From contig NC_090319.1 in assembly GCF_040869045.1 (NCBI RefSeq), positions 393,839,601 through 393,903,600 on the forward strand: a DNA stretch of 64,000 nucleotides, in the 5' to 3' direction. The stretch is from Eurosta solidaginis (lineage: Eukaryota; Arthropoda; Insecta; Diptera; Tephritidae). The number at the start of each line of letters is the position of its first letter. Position 1 is the stretch's first letter. Shown here piece after piece: positions 25,503 to 37,439 of the stretch. The position numbers and the translations under genes are program-made. A model generated the notes under the pieces. That model saw nothing but the letters and a program-made list of their open reading frames with translations. It was not told the origin of the DNA and searched no databases.

Positions 25503-26300
25503 GATAGGTTGGCGGAATAAGTTGAAAATTTTACATAATTAGTAGCTAATTAAATGCAAATTAAGTGCGAGAAAAAAAAATGTATAGCTTTACAAATTTT
25601 TTTTTTATGACATTCTGCGCTAAAATAAGACTGAAGTTAGCGAAACCAATCGGCGAAAGGTTGGCGGAATAAATTGAAAATTTTACATAATGAGTACCTA
25701 ATTTATTGCAAATTAACTGCGAGAAAAAAAAATTTATAGCTTTACAAAATTTTTTTTTATGACATTCTGCGCTAAAATAAGACTGAAGTTAGCGAAACCA
25801 ATCGGCGAAAAGTTGGCGGAAGAAGTTGAAAATTTTACATAATGAGTACCTAATTTATTGCAAATTAACAGCGAGAAAAAATATTTATAGCTTTACAAAA
25901 TTTTTTTTTTATGACATTCTGCGCTAAAATAAGACTGAAGTTAGCGAAACCAATCGGCGAAGGGTTGGCGGAATAAGTTGAAAACTTTACATAATGAGTA
26001 CCTAATTTATTGCAAATTAACTGCGAGAAAAAAAAATTTTTTAGCTTTACAAAATTTTTTTTTATGACATTCTGCGCTAAAATAAGACTGAAGTTAGCGA
26101 AACCAATCGGCGAAAAGTTGGCGGAAGAAGTTGAAAATTTTACATAATGAGTACCTAATTTATTGCAAATTAACAGCGAGAAAAAATATTTATAGCTTTA
26201 CAAAAATTTTTTTTTATGACATTCTGCGCTAAAATAAGACTGAAGTTAGCGAAACCAATCGGCGAAAGGTTGGCGGAAGAAGTTGAAAATTTGATATAAT
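25503..26300 (+). repeat. Outer tandem array, left arm (~153 bp x 5)
   Basis: Five copies are counted by the phrase ATGACATTCTGCGCTAAAAT (near 25609, 25759, 25911, 26065, 26216). Each unit also carries AGTTAGCGAAACCAATCGGC and GGTTGGCGGAA. The outermost unit has the variant CTAATTAAATGCAAATTAAG, which is also found in the outermost unit of the right arm. Confidence 0.9.
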
Positions 26301-26535
26301 TAATAGCTAAGTAAGTGCAAATTAATCGGGGACAATTTTGTCTCTGATGTAACGTGAGTTACCATGGAAGTGCCCATATGTATGTTCCAAGGCGCCGTCC
26401 GTGGAATTGATTGATTTAGATCTATGTATATGGTATAAACATACATATGTCATGGCGCCGCAGCGCAAATGACCAATTTCTTATGAATTACTGTGTGACA
26501 TCCCAGTAAGCCGCTGAAGCTGCCAAGTATCAATA

Positions 26536-27057
26536 CTTTCAACCTAACATTTCACCTGTGAGGCTATACAACTTCAAGGACTTTTCTCCATGATTAACGC
26601 ACGGCGATGGCCGCCTACTCGTACCAAAGAGGATAAATATAATAAGAGCCGCCACTCGTTATTTTTGAGGCATTTACTCTATGTAAACTGTGAGGTAGTC
26701 GCTACTTTTTTTTGGGCGAGATGTTTATAAATGTCTTCTACACATTTTCATGGGGTATTTGTGTTTATTTTTCCGACTGTATTTAATTAATTATTTAATT
26801 CTCTTTCCAAAAAACACGTTTGCATAAAGTGACAACACCGCATGGATAAATGGAAGGAAATTCAAAAATGTCCCTCATAAAACAAAAGTAGCGACTACCT
26901 CACAGTTTACATCGAGTAAATGCCTAAAAAATAACGAGTGGCGGCTCTTATTATATTTATCCTCTTTGGTACGAGTAGGCGGCCATCGCCGTGCGTTAGT
27001 CATGGAGAAAAGTCCTTGAAGTTGTATAGCCTCACAGGTGAAATGTTAGGTTGAAAG
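26536..27057. mobile_element. Nested 522-bp foldback, left arm only
   Basis: Arms of about 174 bp begin CTTTCAACCTAACATTTCAC and end in the complement GTGAAATGTTAGGTTGAAAG, with a loop of about 175 bp (26710-26884). The flanking sequences are contiguous in the right arm (near 37200), where only the first 9 bases of the TIR remain. No direct target duplication is visible. Confidence 0.85.
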
Positions 27058-27114
27058 TGGTCCTATTAAGGTGGCAGACACACTATAGCAAACAACAATA
27101 TTATATATTAAATA

Positions 27115-29535
27115 ATTTATACCTCATTTATTGGCAATTTAATACCGCAAAAAAAAATTTAAAGCTGCGTCCGGTTCCGAGAAACGGGAGTGTCTGCTAG
27201 CTTAAGACTCAAGCCAGCAGACACTTCGTGAAAACACGACCTACGACTTCCGAACGACTTGGATAATTGATATTACATTTATTGGCAATTTAGTACCGCA
27301 AAAAAAATTTTAAAGCTGCGTCCGGTTCCGAGAAACGGGAGTGTCTGCTAGCTTAAGACTCAAGCCAGCAGACACTTCGTGAAAACACGACCTACGACTT
27401 CCGAACGACTTGAATAATTGATATTACATTTATTGGCAATTTAGTACCGCAAAAAAAAATTTAAAGCTGCGTCCGGTTCCGAGAAACGGGAGTGTCTGCT
27501 AGCTTAAGACTCAAGCCAGCAGACACTTCGTGAAAACACGACCTACGACTTCCGAACGACTTGGATAATTGATATTGCATTTATTGGCAATTTAGTACCG
27601 CAAAAAAAAATTTAAAGCTGCGTCCGGTTCCGAGAAACGGGAGTGTCTGCTAGCTTAAGACTCAAGCCAGCAGACACTTCGTGAAAACACGACCTACGAC
27701 TTCCGAACGACTTGGATAATTGATATTACATTTATTGGCAATTTAATACCGCAAACAAAAATTTAAAGCTGCGTCCGGTTCCGAGAAACGGGAGTGTCTG
27801 CTAGCTTAAGACTCAAGCCAGCAGACACTTCGTGAAAACACGACCTACGACTTCCGAACGACTTGGATAATTGATATTACATTTATTGGCAATTTAATAC
27901 CGCAAACAAAAATTTAAAGCTGCGTCCGGTTCCGAGAAACGGGAGTGTCTGCTAGCTTAAGACTCAAGCCAGCAGACACTTCGTGAAAACACGACCTACG
28001 ACTTCCGAACGACTTGGATAATTGATATTACATTTATTGGCAATTTAATACCGCAAACAGAAATTTAAAGCTGCGTCCGGTTCCGAGAAACGGGAGTGTC
28101 TGCTAGCTTAAGACTCAAGCCAGCAGACACTTCGTGAAAACACGACCTACGAATTCCGAACGACTTGGATAATTGATATTGCATTTATTGGCAATTTAGT
28201 ACCGCAAAAAAAAATTTAAAGCTGCGTCCGGTTCCGAGAAACGGGAGTGTCTGCTAGCTTAAGACTCAAGCCAGCAGACACTTCGTGAAAACACGACCTA
28301 CGACTTCCGAACGACTTGGATAATTGATATTACATTTATTGGCAATTTAATACCGCAAACAGAAATTTAAAGCTGCGTCCGGTTCCGAGAAACGGGAGTG
28401 TCTGCTAGCTTAAGACTCAAGCCAGCAGACACTTCGTGAAAACACGACCTACGACTTCCGAACGACTTGAATAATTGATATTACATTTATTGGCAATTTA
28501 GTACCGCAAAAAAAAATTTAAAGCTGCGTCCGGTTCCGAGAAACGGGAGTGTCTGCTAGCTTAAGACTCAAGCCAGCAGACACTTCGTGAAAACACGACC
28601 TACGACTTCCGAACGACTTGGATAATTGATATTGCATTTATTGGCAATTTAGTACCGCAAAAAAAAATTTAAAGCTGCGTCCGGTTCCGAGAAACGGGAG
28701 TGTCTGCTAGCTTAAGACTCAAGCCAGCAGACACTTCGTGAAAACACGACCTACGACTTCCGAACGACTTGGATAATTGATATTACATTTATTGGCAATT
28801 TAATACCGCAAACAAAAATTTAAAGCTGCGTCCGGTTCCGAGAAACGGGAGTGTCTGCTAGCTTAAGACTCAAGCCAGCAGACACTTCGTGAAAACACGA
28901 CCTACGACTTCCGAACGACTTGGATAATTGATATTACATTTATTGGCAATTTAGTACCGCAAAAAAAAAATTTAAAGCTGCGTCCGGTTCCGAGAAACGG
29001 GAGTGTCTGCTAGCTTAAGACTCAAGCCAGCAGACACTTCGTGAAAACACGACCTACGACTTCCGAACGACTTGGATAATTGATATTACATTTATTGGCA
29101 ATTTAATACCGCAAACAAAAATTTAAAGCTGCGTCCGGTTCCGAGAAACGGGAGTGTCTGCTAGCTTAAGACTCAAGCCAGCAGACACTTCGTGAAAACA
29201 CGACCTACGACTTCCGAACGACTTGGATAATTGATATTGCATTTATTGGCAATTTAGTACCGCAAAAAAAAATTTAAAGCTGCGTCCGGTTCCGAGAAAC
29301 GGGAGTGTCTGCTAGCTTAAGACTCAAGCCAGCAGACACTTCGTGAAAACACGACCTACGACTTCCGAACGACTTGGATAATAGATATTACATTTATTGG
29401 CAATTTAATACCGCAAAAAAAAATTTTAAGCTGCGTCCGGTTCCGAGAAACGGGGGTGTCTGCTAGCTTAAGACTCTAGTCAGCAGGCACTTCTTGACCA
29501 CACGACGTACAGCGCCCTAACGACTACAATAATTT
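27115..29535 (+). repeat. Inner tandem array, left arm (151 bp x 16)
   Basis: Sixteen copies are counted by GGTTCCGAGAAACGGG, the first four spaced exactly 151 bp apart (GAAACGGG at 27181, 27332, 27483, 27634). Each unit has a 37-nt hairpin (first copy 27189-27225) with 14 paired bases and one mismatch. Units differ mainly in an A-run and in AGTACC/AATACC. The last unit, next to the single-copy segment, is the most diverged. Confidence 0.92.
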
Positions 29536-31992
29536 ATACCTTATTGATTGCCTAAATGTTTCGTTGTCCTGAAAAATATTTTCACTATACCAAAAGGAAA
29601 AATTAAATTTTATATTTTGCCGACCCTAATAAATATAAATTATAACTTTCGAAAATCAGTGAGTTGCATGTTACTGATTACTCAAAACTTAGCAACACTT
29701 AACTTGACTTAGAAGTCTGTTGAATTTTGATTTTCTATGTAAGTTCTAAGTGACGTTTACATTTTGAGATGCCATTTATTTGTTTCCATTTCATTTTGAC
29801 ATACAGATTGACACTTATTGATTATGATGCCAGAGTGTATGCGCTAAGTGGAGTATAATCGGTGCTAAATTGCCAAGTTTACGCCAAGTCAAGTCAAGTC
29901 TATGCTAAGTATCAGTAATGGGCCCTTAAGTCTGAAGCCAGCAGACGGTTCGCGAAAACACGTATGAACATACATGCATACATACATATGTACACATGTA
30001 CAATGTACATGTTACCGCGCATACAATGATTTAAGTAATGCGTAAATTTAGTTGCATCAATATGTTGATTGTTTTTGTGTTGATGATGTTCGCAACTATA
30101 ACGGTTTATGAAATACATGTCGGTCTTCTTTCTTTCGAAAATCAGAGAAAAGTTTGTGCATATTTCGTATTTGTATTTTCCCGCTTGCGCGCAGGATTTC
30201 TGATAACGGGTACATATGTATGTACATATGTGCTTTAGGGTGTGCCGAGAAAAACAACTTTTCAATTTCCATCCTCTCAAATGTTTCTATTTTATTAAAA
30301 ACCCTCACCAAAGATGGGTCCTATAACTCCACTCTACAGGGTACGATATTTTTATTTTATTTTCCCATTTCGTTAACATGGGAACAACTATTTTTTGTCC
30401 AAACTTGAATTTACTCAACTTTTTATGAAAATCTTTTATGTGCCGTTTTGCCTAGTTTTGAGGTCTTGTACAGGTTACAAAAAGTTTTTATGATTTTTTT
30501 CTAATCATATCATTTGAAAACACTCTTAATGTATTCCGACCTTAATTACAAATTTATGTTATTATTATATTGTTTTAGTTATGGCTATGTGAATTTATGC
30601 TTTATCATTTCAATACACTTTTTAAGTGTGAAATAACTGTTTACACAATTTCGTCAAAGAACGCAACTTCAAATGGCCACGACTTTTGTACAAAAATCGT
30701 AATTAAGATCTCAATATATTAAAGAGTGTTTATAAATGATATGATTAGAGAAAAAAATCATACAAATTGTTTGAAGCCTGTACAAGACCTTAAAACCCGG
30801 CGGGAAATCCGTTTTTCGGGTACCACTTAGTGTGGAGTAATAGGACCAAACTTTGGTGAGGGTTTTATTTTTACATCAAATTGAAACATTTCAGAGGATA
30901 GAATTTGGACAAAATTTTTTTCGGACCACCCTAATATGAACTTTTTCAAATGTACCCATTAGCGCAGAAATCCTGCGCGCATGCCATTTGAAACATATCG
31001 AAATACAAACTTTTCTCTGATTTTCGAAAAATAATAGAGCGAGATGTATTTTAGAAACCGTTACAGTAGCAAACATATCAGTTTGTGCTACAACATACAC
31101 AATCAACATATTCATGCAACTAAATTTACTCATTTCTCAAATCATTTGTAGTAAGTATGCTCGCTACCTTGAATGTATGTTCCAGCGTTGCCACTCGCGC
31201 AATTTTTTTTGTTCCTAAAGTGTATCATTCCTGAAAAAATGTATCAATTCGTTTTAATAGATTGATACATAGTTTTTGAGTCATTTCGTCTGAATTTTAT
31301 ATAATGTGTGAAACAAAATTTTGAAATTAATAATATTTAAAACAAAACATCACCGCACTATTTTGGCTAAACGGATCACACAACTGAATTTTATAAAATT
31401 TTACCAACGCTCAGTTTTAAATAAATGTCGCTGTTATAAAGGTTTTTCTATTTAACATATCGAAACGCGTTTATTTAAACGGAATTATTGTTTATACGTT
31501 TCTTAATAAACACTACTTATTTGAAACAAAACCAATACCAACAAAATAATTATGTAGAAGAAATACGGTTTATCTATATATATAATATAGATATAAAGGA
31601 AAATATAAATATCGTTCTAAAATTTGATTTACTATAAAACTGCATATTCAAACATTTTTTAGAAATCTTACTGAAAATTTTTAGTTCCCGTGACAGTGAC
31701 AGAGGTTGAATCTTCCAGAATAAATATGTATACATTTAAGATTTTTTGTATCTTTGTATTCAATCATTAAAAATGTATTCAAATGTATACAATTACTTAA
31801 TGATCCGGTCTTATAGCGTTTTCTTTTCTGACAAAAGTGTTATGATTTTTGTACGCGGCGCAAGAGTTGTAAATATATTTTTTTCTAATTGATATTAGAG
31901 AAAAATTGTAAGTTTACAAACGGCGATGGTTACTAGGACATGTTTCTGAATTTCACTTCTTCATCAGCTAGCTTTTCGGGAGCTGAGCGTTG
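29536..31992 (+). repeat. Single-copy inner part of left arm
   Basis: This segment is the inverted counterpart of 32328-35040. It includes a diverged half-unit of the 151-bp repeat at 29925-29962 (GAAGCCAGCAGACGGTTCGC) and the inner palindrome at 30025-31148. It is noncoding as far as I can tell. Confidence 0.85.
30025..31148. repeat. Inner palindrome within left arm
   Basis: The segment reading inward from AAATTTAGTTGCATCAATATG (30042) recurs inverted from the complement of AAATTTAGTTGCATGAATATG (about 31130). Shared blocks include GAAAATCAGAGAAAAGTTTG, CGCGCAGGATTTCTG, CCCTCACCAAAG and CTGTACAAGACCT. The sub-arms are clearly more diverged from each other than either is from its mirror in the right arm, and they carry indels. 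Their centre is near 30645. The short mirrored frames here (66 and 80 codons) drift out of frame with each other, which argues against coding. Confidence 0.8.
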
Positions 31993-32327
31993 AACTCGAA
32001 TCTCCAACATTCATATCAGTGCAAGCCTTTAGCTGCTAAGACATATGAATGTCCCGTTGTTCTCTGTACAATTGGTCTCTAAGAGTTGCCTTTTTGTTTA
32101 TATTCCTTTTGATCACAATGTAGGCACATACACTCTGTATGTAGTTTATTCCTAATGGTGTGGATATGATTTTTAGGCGCGCTTTTGAAAGCAAATGTTA
32201 CTATTGTTCGGATTTTTACAGTATTTGTTTTTAATACTTCCGCTGTTACTATTATATCAATAAGATCATATGTATTTAATTAGCGAGCTTTGCTCATATT
32301 GCTTTATACAATGGTTTTTGTAATTGG
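31993..32327. other. Central loop of giant foldback
   Basis: This 335-bp stretch is the only part not represented in both arms, apart from the arm-specific insertions. No coding region, replication or promoter motif is recognised. It is where a transposase gene would sit in a longer autonomous relative. Confidence 0.75.
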
Positions 32328-32527
32328 CAACGCTCAGCTCCCGAAAAGCTAGCTGATGAAGAAGTGAAATTCAGAAACATGTCCTAGTAACCATCGCCGT
32401 TTGTAAACTTACAATTTTTCTCTAATATCAATTAGAAAAAAATATATTTACAACTCTTGCGCCGCGTACAAAAATCATAACACTTTTGTCAGAAAAGAAA
32501 ACGCTATAAGACCGGATCATTAAGTAA

Positions 32528-32766
32528 ACGTCATTAAAGCGTAGGTACACGTCGAATAAAAATTCCCCATGTAAGTTGTTAGAGAAAACTAGATTCGCAT
32601 GATGCACCTCTTAACATTAAAATTAAAACCTGCAATTTTGACAGGCTAAATTTTTCGTTGTCCTAAACAATATTTTCTAATAGCATGAGATAGCAGGAGA
32701 TCTACCCTAGTGCGTACATATGAAAACAGATATGTACAATGTGCATGCCAGGGTTGCCGTTTGGAT
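32528..32766. other. ~239-bp segment unique to right arm
   Basis: The left arm runs directly through CATTAAGTAATTGTATAC (complement near 31790-31807). In the right arm the same sequence is split after AAGTAA and resumes at GATAATTGTATAC. TAA occurs at both junctions. It may be an insertion in the right arm or a deletion from the left. It has no recognisable TIRs, although CCAGGGTTGCC occurs near its right end. Confidence 0.7.
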
Positions 32767-33412
32767 AATTGTATACATTTGAATACATTTTTAATGATTG
32801 AATACAAAGATACAAAAAATCTTAAATGTATACATTTTTATTCTGGAAGATTCAACCTCTGTCACTGTCACGGGAACTAAAAATTTTCAGTAAGATTTCT
32901 AAAAAATGTTTGAATATGCAGTTTTATAGTAAATCAAATTTTAGAACGATATTTATATTTTCCTTTATATCTATATTATATATATAGATAAACCGTATTT
33001 CTTCTACATAATTATTTTGTTGGTATTGGTTTTGTTTCAAATAAGTAGTGTTTATTAAGAAACGTATAAACAATAATTCCGTTTAAATAAACGCGTTTCG
33101 ATATGTTAAATAGAAAAACCTTTATAACAGCGACATTTATTTAAAACTGAGCGTTGGTAGAATTTTATAAAATTCAGTTGTGTGATCCGTTTAGCCAAAA
33201 TAGTGCGGTGATGTTTTGTTTTAAATATTATTAATTTCAAAATTTTGTTTCACACATTATATAAAATTCAGACGAAATGACTCAAAAACTATGTATCAAT
33301 CTATTAAAACGAATTGATACATTTTTTCAGGAATGATACACTTTAGGAACAAAAAAAATTGCGCGAGTGGCAACGCTGGAACATACATTCAAGGTAGCGA
33401 GCATACTTACTA

Positions 33413-34538
33413 CAAATGATTTGAGAAATGAGTAAATTTAGTTGCATGAATATGTTGATTGTGTATGTGTTAGCACAAACTGATATGTTTGCTACTATAA
33501 CGGTTTCTAAAATACATCTCGCTCTATTATTTTTCGAAAATCAGAGAAAAGTTTGTATTTCGATATGTTTCAAATGGCATGCGCGCAGGATTTCTGCGCT
33601 AATGGGTACATATGAAAAAGTTCATATTAGGGTGGTTCGAAAAAAAATTTTGTCCAAATTCTATCCTCTGAAATGTTTCAATTTGATGTAAAAATAAAAC
33701 CCTCACCAAAGTTTGGTCCTATTACTCCACACTAAGTGGTACCCGAAAAACGGATTTCCCGCCGGGTTTTAAGGTCTTGTACAGGCTTCAAACAATTTGT
33801 ATGATTTTTTTCTCTAATCATATCATTTATAAACACTCTTTAATATATTGAGATCTTAATTACGATTTTTGTCCAAAAGTCGTGGCCATTTGAAGTTGCG
33901 TTCTTTGACGAAATTGTGTAAACAGTTATTTCACACTTAAAAAGTGTATTGAAATGATAAAGCATAAATTCACATAGCCATAACTAAAACAATATAATAA
34001 TAACATAAATTTGTAATTAAGGTCGGAATACATTAAGAGTGTTTTCAAATGATATGATTAGAAAAAAATCATAAAAACTTTTTGTAACCTGTACAAGACC
34101 TCAAAACTAGGCAAAACGGCACATAAAAGATTTTCGTAAAAAGTTGAGTAAATTCAAGTTTGGACAAAAAATAGTTGTTCCCATGTTAACGAAATGGGAA
34201 AATAAAATAAAAATATCGTACCCTGTAGAGTGGAGTTATAGGACCCATCTTTGGTGAGGGTTTTTAATAAAATAGAAACATTTGAGAGGATGGAAATTGA
34301 AAAGTTGTTTTTCTCGGCACACCCTAAAGCACATATGTACATACATATGTACCCGTTATCAGAAATCCTGCGCGCAAGCGGGAAAATACAAATACGAAAT
34401 ATGCACAAACTTTTCTCTGATTTTCGAAAGAAAGAAGACCGACATGTATTTCATAAACCGTTATAGTTGCGAACATCATCAACACAAAAACAATCAACAT
34501 ATTGATGCAACTAAATTTACGCATTACTTAAATCATTG
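33413..34538. repeat. Inner palindrome within right arm
   Basis: Mirror image of 30025-31148. The 122-codon frame at 34282-34650 differs from its mirror at 29912-30280 by one residue, which illustrates how close the arms are. Confidence 0.8.
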
Positions 34539-35039
34539 TATGCGCGGTAACATGTACATTGCACATGTGTACATATGTATGTATGCATGTATGTTCATAC
34601 GTGTTTTCGCGAATCGTCTGCTGGCTTCAGACTTAAGGGCCCATTACTGATACTTAGCATAGACTTGACTTGACTTGGCGTAAACTTGGCAATTTAGCAC
34701 CGATTATACTCCACTTAGCGCATACACTCTGGCATCATAATCAATAAGTGTCAATCTGTATGTCAAAATGAAATGGAAACAAATAAATGGCATCTCAAAA
34801 TGTAAACGTCACTTAGAACTTACATAGAAAATCAAAATTCAACAGACTTCTAAGTCAAGTTAAGTGTTGCTAAGTTTTGAGTAATCAGTAACATGCAACT
34901 CACTGATTTTCGAAAGTTATAATTTATATTTATTAGGGTCGGCAAAATATAAAATTTAATTTTTCCTTTTGGTATAGTGAAAATATTTTTCAGGACAACG
35001 AAACATTTAGGCAATCAATAAGGTATAAATTATTGTAGT

Positions 35040-37140
35040 CGTTAGGGCGCTGTACGTCGTGTTGTCAAGAAGTGTCTGCTGACTAGAGTCTTAAGCTAGC
35101 AGACACCCCCGTTTCTCGGAACCGGACGCAGCTTAAAATTTTTTTTTGCGGTATTAAATTGCCAATAAATGTAATATCAATTATCCAAGTCGTTCGGAAG
35201 TCGTAGGGCGTGTTTTCACGAAGTGTCTGCTGGCTTGAGTCTTAAGCTAGCAGACACTCCCGTTTCTCGGAACCGGACGCAGCTTTAAAATTTTTTTTGC
35301 GGTACTAAATTGCCAATAAATGTAATATCAATTATCCAAGTCGTTCGGAAGTCGTAGGTCGTGTTTTCACGAAGTGTCTGCTGGCTTGAGTCTTAAGCTA
35401 GCAGACACTCCCGTTTCTCGGAACCGGACGCAGCTTTAAATTTTTATTTGCGGTATTAAATTGCCAATAAATGTAATATCAATTATCCAAGTCGTTCGGA
35501 AGTCGTAGGTCGTGTTTTCACGAAGTGTCTGCTGGCTTGAGTCTTAAGCTAGCAGACACTTCCATTTCTCGGAACCGGACGCAGCTTTAAAATTTTTTTT
35601 GCGGTACTAAATTGCCAATAAATGTAATATCAATTATCCAAGTCGTTTGGAAGTCGTAGGTCGTGTTTTCACGAAGTGTCTGCTGGCTTGAGTCTTAAGC
35701 TAGCAGACACTCCCATTTCTCGGAACCGGACGCAGCTTTAAATTTTTGTTTGCGGTATTAAATTGCCAATAAATGTAATATCAATTATCCAAGTCGTTCG
35801 GAAGTCGTAGCTCGTGTTTTCACGAAGTGTCTGCTGGCTTGAGTCTTAAGCTAGCAGACACTCCCGTTTCTCGGAACCGGACGCAGCTTTAAATTTTTGT
35901 TTGCGGTATTAAATTGCCAATAAATGTAATATCAATTATCCAAGTCGTTCGGAAGTCGTAGGTCGTGTTTTCACGAAGTGTCTGCTGGCTTGAGTCTTAA
36001 GCTAGCAGACACTCCCGTTTCTCGGAACCGGACGCAGCTTTAAATTTTTGTTTGCAGTATTAAATTGCCAATAAATGTAATATCAATTATCCAAGTCGTT
36101 CGGAAGTCGTAGGTCGTGTTTTCACGAAGTGTCTGCTGGCTTGAGTCTTAAGCTAGCAGACACTCCCGTTTCTCGGAACCGGACGCAGCTTTAAAATTTT
36201 TTTTGCGGTACTAAATTGCCAATAAATGTAATATCAATTATCCAAGTCGTTCGGAAGTCGTAGGTCGTGTTTTCACGAAGTGTCTGCTGGCTTGAGTCTT
36301 AAGCTAGCAGACACTCCCGTTTCTCGGAACCGGACGCAGCTTTAAATTTTTTTTTGCGGTATTAAATTGCCAATAAATGTAATATCAATTATCCAAGTCG
36401 TTCGGAAGTCGTAGGTCGTGTTTTCACGAAGTGTCTGCTGGCTTGAGTCTTAAGCTAGCAGACACTCCCGTTTTTCGGAACCGGACGCAGCTTTAAATTT
36501 TTTTTTGCGGTACTAAATTGCCAATAAATGCAATATCAATTATCCAAGTCGTTCGGAAGTCGTAGGTCGTGTTTTCACGAAGTGTCTGCTGGCTTGAGTC
36601 TTAAGCTAGCAGACACTCCCGTTTCTCGGAACCGGACGCAGCTTTAAATTTTTTTTTGCGGTACTAAATTGCCAATAAATGTAATATCAATTATTCAAGT
36701 CGTTCGGAAGTCGTAGGTCGTGTTTTCACGAAGTGTCTGCTGGCTTGAGTCTTAAGCTAGCAGACACTCCCGTTTCTCGGAACCGGACGCAGCTTTAAAT
36801 TTTTGTTTGCGGTATTAAATTGCCAATAAATGTAATATCAATTATCCAAGTCGTTCGGAAGTCGTAGGTCGTGTTTTCACGAAGTGTCTGCTGGCTTGAG
36901 TCTTAAGCTAGCAGACACTCCCGTTTCTCGGAACCGGACGCAGCTTTAAATTTTTTTTTGCGGTACTAAATTGCCAATAAATGTAATATCAATTATCCAA
37001 GTCGTTCGGAAGTCGTAGGTCGTGTTTTCACGAAGTGTCTGCTGGCTTGAGTCTTAAGCTAGCAGACACTCCCGTTTCTCGGAACCGGACGCAGCTTTAA
37101 ATTTTTTTTTGCGGTATTAAATTGCCAATAAATGAGGTAT
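35040..37140 (-). repeat. Inner tandem array, right arm (151 bp x 14)
   Basis: Fourteen copies are counted by the complement of the GGTTCCGAGAAACGGG block, inverted with respect to the left array. Two adjacent units share a CCATTTCTCGG variant (about 35567 and 35713) and one has GTTTTTCGG (about 36470). I did not see these variants in the left array. Confidence 0.92.
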
Positions 37141-37200
37141 AAATTATTTAATATATAATATTGTTGTTTGCTATAGTGTGTCTGCCACCTTAATAGGACC

Positions 37201-37209
37201 GGTTGAAAG
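37201..37209 (-). repeat. Residual TIR at the empty foldback site
   Basis: GGTTGAAAG is the terminal 9 bp of the 522-bp foldback present at the mirror position (26536-27057). Its presence here without the rest suggests loss of the insert, not a site that was never occupied. Confidence 0.6.
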
Positions 37210-37439
37210 TATTGATACTTGGCAGCTTCAGCGGCTTACTGGGATGTCACACAGTAATTCATAAGAAATTGGTAATTTGCGCTGCGGCGCCATGACATAT
37301 GTATGTTTATACCATATACATAGATCTAAATCAATCAATTCCACGGACGGCGCCTTGGAACATACATATGGGCACTTCCATGGTAACTCACGTTACATCA
37401 GAGACAAAATTGTCCCCGATTAATTTGCACTTACTTAGC

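Noticed and set aside
25503..29535. CRISPR-like array
   Set aside because: Units are directly adjacent, about 150 bp, with no unique spacers, in a eukaryotic setting.
29912..34650. Frames of up to 122 codons repeated in mirror image
   Set aside because: They are duplicated by the palindrome. The related halves within one arm fall out of frame through indels, so coding constraint is not supported.
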